NCBI GenBank assembly: GCA_913042035.1
Contig: CAJWIN010000005.1
Location: 1 to 39,125, forward strand
DNA length: 39,125 bases
Direction: 5' to 3'
DNA from: an uncultured Gammaproteobacteria bacterium
GTDB taxonomy: Bacteria > Pseudomonadota > Gammaproteobacteria > Poriferisulfidales > GCA-002705445
The translations under genes and the position numbers were made by a program. This document shows, piece after piece, positions 20,273 through 28,660 of the stretch. The first letter of the stretch is position 1. Every line of letters starts with the position of its first letter. The notes below the pieces were generated by a model, which searched no databases, was not told where the DNA came from, and saw only the letters and a program-made list of their open reading frames with translations.

Positions 20273-22696
20273 ATGAATATAAATAATTTTTTAGAACCTG
20301 GCAAGAGTACAAATGTTATTGCAGCCGCAGGAACAGGAAAAACGTGGTTTATAATATCAAAAATACTAAGACTTCTTCTTGAAGATATCGAACCAGACAA
20401 GATTACAGCAATAACATTTACAAAAAAAACAGCATCAGAAATGAGAAATAGGCTGAATAATAAAATAGAAGATTGGTCTAAAATGAATGAAGAAGAAATT
20501 AAATTACAGCTTAAAGAAATTGGAATTTATAAAAATAACAAACAGTACACAAAAAAGGCAAAAAGACTATTTTTAAAAATCCAATTAAATACAAAGGATA
20601 TAAGAATATCGACATTTGACTCATTTTTCTTAGAAATATTAGGCCAATTATATCTTGACAAAGATGTTCCAAGTAACGTTTATGAAAATAAACAATCAAC
20701 ACTAATATCAAAAGAAGTAGAAAAAAAAATGTTCAATGCAAAATTTATTAATAATAATTTACTTCTAAAAAAAAATATTGAATTTTTAACACAACACATT
20801 GGGAGTTATTTTAACACAAAAAAATCTATTACAGAGGTTATAGAAAAAAAACAATATTTTTTAGAAATTAACAAATCAATTAAAAATGAAAAAATAAAAA
20901 TTGAGGACAAAAATAAAAAAATTATTGCGCAAAAAGAAAAACTAATTAATTTTATTATTAATAATTTTGAAGATAATAAAAATTTAAAAGAAAATTATAA
21001 TAATTTTTTTGAAGTAATATCTTCTAATGAAATAAATATAGATAAAAAAGTATCGACTATAATAGATTTTTTCTTGACAAAAACCGACAGACTTCCAAGG
21101 AAAGCAATTATAAAATATTTTAATAAAATAAATGTTGATATTGATAACTTCGTTAGTCAAATATTTTTATATGAAGAGAAAATTTTTTTTGAAATACAAG
21201 AATCATGGAAAATTCTAGCTAGAAATTTCTTCAATGAATATCAATACTCTTTAGAAGACAAGAATCTTCAAGATTTTTCTGATAATACATGGTTATGCTA
21301 TAAAAAATTATCTTATCTAAATTTTGATAATTGGATTTTTTATAAAATTTCAAATTCTATTCATCATTTATTAATTGATGAATTTCAAGATACAAATTTT
21401 ATTCAATGGCAAATTATATCTTTGGTACTAAACTCTATGAATGATCTGGGTTCTAATAATAGTGTTACTATTGTTGGCGATTCTAAACAGTCAATTTACG
21501 GCTTTAGAGGATCAGAGCCAAGATTGTTTGACGTTTGCAGAGAATTTACAAAAAATAAATTTGATGCTGAAGAATTATTTTTAAATGAATCTAGAAGATC
21601 AACCAAAGAAATAATTAATTTTGTTAATAGTAAGTTTAATACAGAAAATAAATTCTTTACAAAAATTGATATGCGGGGCTGTGTTGAAGTTAATACTCTG
21701 GAGAAATACGAAGATATTGAAAATACAATCAACGAAGCTGATGTTATAGCTGAACAAATAGAAGAGATGGTTGCAACAAAAAATCTCAAATATAAAGATA
21801 TTATTATCTTAATCAGAAATAGAACACATCTTAGCGACATAGAAGATAGCTTAATAAAAAAATCAATACCCGTAACCACAGACAAAAAAGAATCACTACT
21901 AAGTAACCTTGAAATACAAGATTTATTTTATCTATTAAAGTACCTAATTCTAGATGAGCATAATCAATATGAATTGTTTTTACTATTAAAAAGTCCCATA
22001 TTTAATTTTAAAATAGAAGATATTCAAAAAATTAATGTAAAAGAATTTAGAGCACTTGAAAAATTTTTATTAAATAGCAAATACAAGGATGTCATTAAAA
22101 AATGGAAGAAGAAAATTGGAAAGGTGCCAATACATGACCTCATAGATATGATTTATCATGATATTGATATAATTAAATTATATGAATGTAGTAACTTATT
22201 AAAAAATAAAAATACTAAAGAAAATTTTTTAAAATTTTTGAATATGAGCTTGAATTTTAATAATGGGAGATTTATATCACCATTTCAATTCTTAAATCAT
22301 CTAGAAAAAACAAAAGATAAGGCAGACTCATATGAAAATTTAATGGAAAACTCAGTTAAAATAATGACTATACATTCTGCAAAAGGTTTAGAGTCTGAGG
22401 TAATATTTTTAGCACAGACGTATTTGCTTAATAGTAGAAAAAATAAAATAAAAATAGTTCCTGATTTTAATGATGATCTGTCTTGCAAGGATTTATATTT
22501 AAATATTCCAAAAATTTTCAAAAATAATTATTATATTGAAAATAATTTTTTATCTTATAATAGAAAAGAAATTTTAGAAGAAGATAACCTTTTTTACGTT
22601 GCTTGCACTAGAGCTAAAAAATTCTTAATAATAAATGGATTTGATGAAAAAAAATACAGTCAAAGTTGGTTTTCTAATTTTCTAATTTCTCAATAA
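20273..22696 (+). CDS. UvrD/RecB-family (RecB/AddA-like) superfamily 1 helicase lacking a C-terminal nuclease domain
   Basis: Walker A VIAAAGTGKTWFI (RecB-like ASAGTGKTF), TFTKKTASEMRNRL, LLIDEFQDTN, VGDSKQSIYGFRGSEPRLF, MTIHSAKGLESEVIFL, NLFYVACTRAKKFL; ends about 25 aa after motif VI. Confidence 0.88.
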   Translation: MNINNFLEPGKSTNVIAAAGTGKTWFIISKILRLLLEDIEPDKITAITFTKKTASEMRNRLNNKIEDWSKMNEEEIKLQLKEIGIYKNNKQYTKKAKRLFLKIQLNTKDIRISTFDSFFLEILGQLYLDKDVPSNVYENKQSTLISKEVEKKMFNAKFINNNLLLKKNIEFLTQHIGSYFNTKKSITEVIEKKQYFLEINKSIKNEKIKIEDKNKKIIAQKEKLINFIINNFEDNKNLKENYNNFFEVISSNEINIDKKVSTIIDFFLTKTDRLPRKAIIKYFNKINVDIDNFVSQIFLYEEKIFFEIQESWKILARNFFNEYQYSLEDKNLQDFSDNTWLCYKKLSYLNFDNWIFYKISNSIHHLLIDEFQDTNFIQWQIISLVLNSMNDLGSNNSVTIVGDSKQSIYGFRGSEPRLFDVCREFTKNKFDAEELFLNESRRSTKEIINFVNSKFNTENKFFTKIDMRGCVEVNTLEKYEDIENTINEADVIAEQIEEMVATKNLKYKDIIILIRNRTHLSDIEDSLIKKSIPVTTDKKESLLSNLEIQDLFYLLKYLILDEHNQYELFLLLKSPIFNFKIEDIQKINVKEFRALEKFLLNSKYKDVIKKWKKKIGKVPIHDLIDMIYHDIDIIKLYECSNLLKNKNTKENFLKFLNMSLNFNNGRFISPFQFLNHLEKTKDKADSYENLMENSVKIMTIHSAKGLESEVIFLAQTYLLNSRKNKIKIVPDFNDDLSCKDLYLNIPKIFKNNYYIENNFLSYNRKEILEEDNLFYVACTRAKKFLIINGFDEKKYSQSWFSNFLISQ

Positions 22697-23414
22697 TTTC
22701 CTTAGGTTTCTTGTAACCTAATATTAATGTTCCATCAGGCAAATATATTGTTGGCGTAGAACTTACTCCTAAACTGCTAATTATTTCCTGTTGTTCCTGT
22801 ATTGGATTATTACAATTACTTTTTGGAATTTTCTTTTTGTTATTTAGCAATGTAAAAGCTGAATTTCTGTTATTGGAGCACCACGCCGATATTACCTTTT
22901 CCTTTGAATCTTTTTTTCTTGTAAGGACTAAATATTTAACTTTTACTCCGCTTTTAATATAAATTGGAATATCTTTATGAAATTTTCTACAGTAAGGACA
23001 ATCTATATCTGTAACTACGCTTATAAATTTTTTGTTGCTATTTCCATAGACAAATAATGATTCATCTTTAATTTGATTTAATAAATTTTTCCTGCCTAGT
23101 GATGCTGATACTTCTGTTAAATTAGTAAAAACAAAAGATTTACCCTCTTTTTCCACTCTTTGCAAATTACCGCCTTCAAAAATATATTTACCGTCATAAG
23201 TTATATAGATAATTGCTCCTCCATAATGAATTTCATATATATTTTCTACTTCTGTTTTCCTAATCTTATCAAATTTTAGTGTTGGAAATACTTTGGTCAT
23301 TTTTTTTTCCAAAGCAAGTATTATCTCATCTGTAGAATTTGCAACTGAACTATTAAAAATAAAACAAAATAAAATGATAGTTACTTTTATTATGCTCTTG
23401 GATGGTTTTTGCAA
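22674..23414 (-). CDS. dsbC: Thiol:disulfide interchange protein DsbC/DsbG family
   Basis: Signal peptide; CXXC in VVTDIDCPYCRKFH; C-terminal SSLGVSSTPTIYLPDGTLILGY; xerD-dsbC synteny. Confidence 0.88.
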   Translation of the reverse strand: MQKPSKSIIKVTIILFCFIFNSSVANSTDEIILALEKKMTKVFPTLKFDKIRKTEVENIYEIHYGGAIIYITYDGKYIFEGGNLQRVEKEGKSFVFTNLTEVSASLGRKNLLNQIKDESLFVYGNSNKKFISVVTDIDCPYCRKFHKDIPIYIKSGVKVKYLVLTRKKDSKEKVISAWCSNNRNSAFTLLNNKKKIPKSNCNNPIQEQQEIISSLGVSSTPTIYLPDGTLILGYKKPKEIIEKLEN

Positions 23415-24289
23415 TGAAGCTCCTTTAATTCATTTTTTGCAACATGAGTATATAATTGAGTAGTAGAAAGATCACTATGTCCTAATAACAACTGAACAAC
23501 TCTTAGATCAGCACCGTTATTGATCATGTGTGTTGCAAATGCATGTCTTAATGTATGAGGTGATAAATGATCATTAATACCAACTTTTTTAGAATATTTT
23601 TTTAATATATGCCAAAAAGAATGCCGGGTCATCTCGCCTCCTCTATTACTTAAAAAAAGAGAATCAGATTTTTTTTGTCTTGTAAAATCAGACCTATAGT
23701 TTTCTATGTACGTTTTTAGAAATGTGAGTGCATAATCATTAATAGGAATTATTCTCTCTTTTTTTCCTTTGCCCATCACTCTTAAAAAGTTGCTCTCCAT
23801 TACAACTTGCGATAATTTTAATGTTACAAGCTCTGATACTCTTAAGCCACATGCATATAAAATTTCAAGCATTGCTTTATCTCTGGAACCAAATCGATTT
23901 CTAGTGTCAGGAGCATTTAATAATCTATCAACACTTTCAGTATCGATAGTGTGAGGCAAGGACTTCACGTTCCTTGGGCTCTCGATATCCTCGGTAGGAT
24001 TTTTTTTAATAATATTTCTGCTAACCAAAAATAGATAAAATTTCTTTAAAGACGAGATAAGTCTCATATTACTTCTTGAGGATATTCCTTTTGAAAATCT
24101 ATCTGATATGAAGGAATTAATATCAGACTGTTCTGTGGAGACAAGTTCTTTTTTATTTTTACGAAGAAACAATAGAAAACTTTTTATATCGTGCTCGTAT
24201 GATATCAAAGTATTTTTTGATAAGCCTTGTTCAGACCAAATGCTGTCTAAAAAGCTATTTAAATAATCATTGTTCAATGTATTTTTCAT
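23390..24289 (-). CDS. xerD: Site-specific tyrosine recombinase XerD
   Basis: ILYACGLRVSELVTLKLSQV, HTLRHAFATHMINNGADLRVVQLLLGHSDLSTTQLYTHV. Confidence 0.94.
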   Translation of the reverse strand: MKNTLNNDYLNSFLDSIWSEQGLSKNTLISYEHDIKSFLLFLRKNKKELVSTEQSDINSFISDRFSKGISSRSNMRLISSLKKFYLFLVSRNIIKKNPTEDIESPRNVKSLPHTIDTESVDRLLNAPDTRNRFGSRDKAMLEILYACGLRVSELVTLKLSQVVMESNFLRVMGKGKKERIIPINDYALTFLKTYIENYRSDFTRQKKSDSLFLSNRGGEMTRHSFWHILKKYSKKVGINDHLSPHTLRHAFATHMINNGADLRVVQLLLGHSDLSTTQLYTHVAKNELKELHCKNHPRA

Positions 24290-24342
24290 GATTCTGATAA
24301 TATAATAAAGTAATTACAAATCTATTACAATGAGGCAAAATT

Positions 24343-24744
24343 ATGAATTATGTAACAATTTGGAGAAGATCGGCCTCAATTTTGTACGATTCACTATTAG
24401 TATTGGCAATACTAATAATTATGTCCATACCTTTTTTTAGTTTTAATTTAGAAGAAAACTTTTCTCTTAAAATAATTGTACAAATTTACTACTATTTAAT
24501 AACTCAATATTTTTTTGTTTGGTTTTGGGTGAATAATGAAGGTACTCTTGGAATGAAAACATGGAAAATAAAGATAGTTAGTGAAGACGGAAATAAAATA
24601 ACTTATAAAGAAGCAATAATTAGATTTAATACTGCGATTCTTTCATTTATTTTTTTTGGCTTAGGCTTTTTAATATCTTTTTTAAGAAAAGACAAAAAAT
24701 GTTTACATGATTTTATTTCAAAAACAGTTTTAGTAAAACTTTAG
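24343..24744 (+). CDS. RDD family membrane protein
   Basis: N-terminal RRSASILYDSLLV, NEGTLGMKTWKIKIVSEDG, CLHDFISKTVLV. Confidence 0.88.
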   Translation: MNYVTIWRRSASILYDSLLVLAILIIMSIPFFSFNLEENFSLKIIVQIYYYLITQYFFVWFWVNNEGTLGMKTWKIKIVSEDGNKITYKEAIIRFNTAILSFIFFGLGFLISFLRKDKKCLHDFISKTVLVKL

Positions 24745-25807
24745 ATCCATAAAATCGCTTAATAATATATAAACTTAAGCCTAATAAGATGAACACTGGT
24801 AAAAAAGATCCTAAAAAAGGCGGCATATCTATAATTATAGATAATTTATTTATTGTTTGGTTAAATATAAACAAAGCTACACCAACTAAAATTCCTATAA
24901 ATATTCTTTGCCCAAAGCTTGCTGATCTTATGCTTGAATGCACAAAAGGCGTTGTAAGTAAAAACATTATTAAGCATGATAGGGGAATCGAAAATTTGGA
25001 CCAGAATGCTAATTGATACCTTTTAGATTCCATCGAGTTATCCTCTAAATATTGTATATATTTTCTAAGTTGCAAAGAACTCATTTGATCTGGTTTAATT
25101 ACCATAATATCAAATAAATCTAAGTCTATGAACTCCTCGAAGCTAGAATTTTTTTCATTTTTTATTATTATATTTTTATTTTCAAAATTTGTTGATGTAG
25201 TATTTTTCATATTCCATTTACCATCAACATAATTTCCTTCTTCAGAAAATAATGACTCTATTAGTTGTTGCTTTTTATTAAACCTATATATTGAGATTTC
25301 TTGAACAATATTATTTGGATACACTTTGCCAATATGAATAAAGCTACTTTTATTTTTTATCCAAATTCCATCTGTATTTTTCATGCTAAGCCGTGTTGAC
25401 TCACTTAGATTCTTAATATTATTTGCAATTTGCTGCCCCTGTGGTGCTATAAATTCACCTAACATAAAAGTTAATAAAACTATTAATGCTCCAGCTTTGA
25501 GAGTAATTTTTATAATTCTAGATAACGAAAGGCCTGATGATTTTGCAGCATTTAATTCATTTGTGCTTGATAATTTACTTAAACCTATGAGGCTACCCAT
25601 TAATGTTGCAATTGGTAAAACTTCGTATATGTTCTGAGGTATATTTAAAAATACATATAAAAAAGCTAAAGTTAGAGAATAACCATCATTAACTTTTTTT
25701 ATTTCATCCACCAAGTCTAAAACTCCTACTACCACCACAAGAACACCTAAAACAGAAAATATTGAAAGTAATATTTGTTTTGCAATATATTTGTCTAAAA
25801 TTTTCAT
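24713..25807 (-). CDS. lptG: LPS export ABC transporter permease LptG
   Basis: YjgP/YjgQ family: MKILDKYIAKQILLSI, GSLIGLSKLSSTNELNAAKSSGLSLSRI; lptF-lptG order. Confidence 0.93.
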   Translation of the reverse strand: MKILDKYIAKQILLSIFSVLGVLVVVVGVLDLVDEIKKVNDGYSLTLAFLYVFLNIPQNIYEVLPIATLMGSLIGLSKLSSTNELNAAKSSGLSLSRIIKITLKAGALIVLLTFMLGEFIAPQGQQIANNIKNLSESTRLSMKNTDGIWIKNKSSFIHIGKVYPNNIVQEISIYRFNKKQQLIESLFSEEGNYVDGKWNMKNTTSTNFENKNIIIKNEKNSSFEEFIDLDLFDIMVIKPDQMSSLQLRKYIQYLEDNSMESKRYQLAFWSKFSIPLSCLIMFLLTTPFVHSSIRSASFGQRIFIGILVGVALFIFNQTINKLSIIIDMPPFLGSFLPVFILLGLSLYIIKRFYGSKVLLKLFLK

Positions 25808-26955
25808 AAACTATTTTTGTAATTTTTTAGTTTTTTAACAGCATACACATATAAATTAATTTGCTTTTTCTTCAAAGAATATAATCCATAGCATAATATT
25901 GCGGCAAATATGTGTACCCACCATGAGCCAATAAAAGAAAATAAATAAGATTCCTTTTGAATCTGATTAATTGAAATTATAACTAAATTAGAATACAAAA
26001 AATAAATAATTATTGAAGATAACAAATTAGAATATTTATTTTGCCTCGGAGCTACATCTCCAAAAATAAATGCAAATAATATCAAGATAACAACAGATAT
26101 TGGTGCAAAAAGCCTCCATTGTATCTCAGCAGAGGACAAAGCTTTATTTTGGTCTAATATTAAATCGAATATATTTTTCATTCTATAATTAAGAGAAAAA
26201 TCAGGCGAAGTATTAAGAAGCTTTATTTCATGAACATCATATTTCATTACCTGAAAATTACCTGTTCCTGGAGTGCCAGTGTATCTTTGTCCGTTTTTTA
26301 AAACCAAGCTTCTTACACCTTCATCTAAAAACTCATTTCCTTCTTCTGCAGTCTCAATAGATATTTTATTATTTTCCGAACTCTTTATAAAAATTTTTTT
26401 AGAGATATCATTTTCTATTTCTTCAACGAAGATTATCCAATTTTTATCTTTCATTTGAATAAACTTTCCTGGTGACTGTAATCCAATTTCAGAAGTTGTA
26501 GCCGCCTCAATTTTCTTTTTTTGAATTTCTGTTACTAAATATGGTGAAACAAAAATATTAAGAACAAAAATTATTAGAAATGATGGCACTGCCGTAATAT
26601 AAAATATTTTTGTAAAAATAGATCTATAATTTCCTGAAGCTTTTAATGCAAAAATCTCGCTATCTCTATAAAATCGAGATAATGAGATGACTATGCTTAT
26701 CATCAATGCAAATGGAAGAAGCAAAATAACTGACTTTGAAGTACTAAGAAATAAAATTGAAAAAATCATTTCTATTTCAAATCGTCCATCTACCACATAT
26801 TCTAAAAGTCTTACAAATAACCGACCTAATATGACTAATACTAAAACAGAAATTACCGAAAAAAATGATAATATAAAGCTCTTTAGTATATACTTATCTA
26901 TGATTGATAATCTCTTAAATTTAACAGGATTTAATATCTTTGCTTTTGGAGACAT
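25804..26955 (-). CDS. lptF: LPS export ABC transporter permease LptF
   Basis: YjgP/YjgQ family: IIDKYILKSF, ISIVISLSRFYRDSEIFALKASG, FGDVAPRQNKYSNLL. Start placed at MSPKAKIL (26955) with CAAGG upstream; the longest ORF to 27090 would overlap the pepA 5' region. Confidence 0.9.
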   Translation of the reverse strand: MSPKAKILNPVKFKRLSIIDKYILKSFILSFFSVISVLVLVILGRLFVRLLEYVVDGRFEIEMIFSILFLSTSKSVILLLPFALMISIVISLSRFYRDSEIFALKASGNYRSIFTKIFYITAVPSFLIIFVLNIFVSPYLVTEIQKKKIEAATTSEIGLQSPGKFIQMKDKNWIIFVEEIENDISKKIFIKSSENNKISIETAEEGNEFLDEGVRSLVLKNGQRYTGTPGTGNFQVMKYDVHEIKLLNTSPDFSLNYRMKNIFDLILDQNKALSSAEIQWRLFAPISVVILILFAFIFGDVAPRQNKYSNLLSSIIIYFLYSNLVIISINQIQKESYLFSFIGSWWVHIFAAILCYGLYSLKKKQINLYVYAVKKLKNYKNSL

Positions 26956-27115
26956 TTTAAAACCTTGAGTTTTTTTTATACAGAATTTGATTAATCTTCT
27001 AAGTGGGACAAATTTTGACTTTTGTATAATGTAATTATCCAACCATTTTTCTTTAATTTTGGTATATTTAGAGTTATTTTTCATAATCAATAATTACAAT
27101 GAGGCTATAAAAATT

Positions 27116-28624
27116 ATGCAATACGATTTAATTAATAATATAACATCAATTAACACTAAAGGCTCAGCAATATTTGGCATATTTGATGATTTAAATACTA
27201 ATGGTTTAGTAAAATCTTTAGATTCTAAAGATATAAGTAAAATTAAAGATATAATCAAAAAGTCCTCATTTGAAGGAAAAATTGGCCAGTCCTTATGTAT
27301 TTATGATATTTTAAATTTAAAATTAGAAAAAATTTACCTTGTTGGTTTGGGCGAAAAAAATAAATATACTGAGAAGAGTTTTCTAAAAGCCGTAAATTAC
27401 GTAAGTCAAATTTGCAAAAAAGATAATTTAAAGAATATTTTTTTAGATCTTGATACATTAATAAAAAATAAAAAGATAGATATAAATTGGGCAATAAGAA
27501 ATATTTCTATACAAATTAATGGCATAGATTATGTATATAGTGAAACAAAAAATAAAACTAAAATAAAAAATATTTACAAACCCAATAAAATTATTTTTAT
27601 TTGTACTTCTGCAACTAGCTCATATAAAACAAAGTTGAAAAAATATTTTTTGCAAGGTCAAGCAATTTCTAATGGTATCAAGCTTGCAAAAAAACTTGGT
27701 GATCTTCCAAGTAATATTTGCACACCAACATACTTAGCAAAAACAGCATCTGCTCTTGGAAAAACAAATAAGAAACTAAATATAAAAATTCATAACGAAA
27801 AAGAAATGAAATCAATGGGTATGAATTGTTTGCTTTCAGTTGGAAATGGTAGTGAAGAGCCCTCAAAGCTTATAACTATAAAATATAATGGTGCTAACAA
27901 AAGTGATAAACCAATTGCTCTCGTCGGAAAAGGAATTACATTTGATACTGGCGGTATATCAATTAAGCCAAGTAATGGAATGGATGAAATGAAGTATGAT
28001 ATGTGTGGTGCAGCAAGTGTTCTGGGCACAATGAAAGCTATTAGTGAATTAAATTTAAAGATAAATGTTATTGGAGTTATTGCTTCCGCGGAAAACATGC
28101 CTAGTGGTTCTGCTACAAATCCTGGTGATGTTGTTTCTACTATGTCAGGACAAACAGTAGAAATATTAAATACTGACGCAGAAGGAAGACTCGTCTTATG
28201 CGATGCACTTACTTATGTTTCAAGATTCAAACCGAAACATGTTATAGATATTGCAACTTTAACTGGGGCTGTGCTTGTCGCTTTAGGAAAAGTCGCTAGT
28301 GGAGTTTTATCTAATGACGAAAAACTTACAGAAAAACTTAAAAAAAGTTCAAGCATAAGTCATGACTATATTTGGGAGCTTCCAATGTGGGAAGAGTTTC
28401 AATCCGAATTAGATAGTAATTTTGCAGATATAGCAAATATAGGGAAAAGATATGCTGGAACTATTACTGCTGCATGTTTTTTATCAAGGTTCACAGAAGA
28501 TTATAGCTGGGCTCACCTTGATATAGCTGGCACGGCTTGGAATGAAGGAGCAAATAAAGGTGGAACAGGAAGACCAGTTTCATTGCTTACACACTTCATA
28601 CTAGAAAATGCAAAATCTTTATAA
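27116..28624 (+). CDS. pepA: Leucyl aminopeptidase (cytosol aminopeptidase, M17)
   Basis: VGKGITFDTGGISIKPS, MKYDMCGAASVLG, NTDAEGRLVLCDAL. Start at MQYDLINN (27116) with GAGG upstream. Confidence 0.96.
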   Translation: MQYDLINNITSINTKGSAIFGIFDDLNTNGLVKSLDSKDISKIKDIIKKSSFEGKIGQSLCIYDILNLKLEKIYLVGLGEKNKYTEKSFLKAVNYVSQICKKDNLKNIFLDLDTLIKNKKIDINWAIRNISIQINGIDYVYSETKNKTKIKNIYKPNKIIFICTSATSSYKTKLKKYFLQGQAISNGIKLAKKLGDLPSNICTPTYLAKTASALGKTNKKLNIKIHNEKEMKSMGMNCLLSVGNGSEEPSKLITIKYNGANKSDKPIALVGKGITFDTGGISIKPSNGMDEMKYDMCGAASVLGTMKAISELNLKINVIGVIASAENMPSGSATNPGDVVSTMSGQTVEILNTDAEGRLVLCDALTYVSRFKPKHVIDIATLTGAVLVALGKVASGVLSNDEKLTEKLKKSSSISHDYIWELPMWEEFQSELDSNFADIANIGKRYAGTITAACFLSRFTEDYSWAHLDIAGTAWNEGANKGGTGRPVSLLTHFILENAKSL

Positions 28625-28660
28625 CAAAAACATTAAAATTTATTATATAGATTTAAATAT

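Noticed and set aside
21496-21885. 129-aa minus-strand ORF inside the helicase gene
   Set aside because: Antisense to conserved helicase motifs III-IV; low-complexity hydrophobic translation.
23390-24289. Tyrosine recombinase as evidence of an integrated mobile element
   Set aside because: Motifs and the xerD-dsbC linkage identify it as chromosomal XerD; no att repeats or phage/plasmid genes nearby.
26956-27090. 45-aa N-terminal extension of lptF in the ORF track
   Set aside because: Homologues begin close to the IIDKYILKSF helix; MSPKAKIL at 26955 has an AAGG upstream, and the longer form would run into the pepA promoter region.
27059-27115. N-terminal extension of pepA in the ORF track (MVYLELFFIINNYNEAIKI)
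   Set aside because: MQYDLINN at 27116 has a GAGG upstream; the extension would overlap the divergent leader and has no pepA-like sequence.
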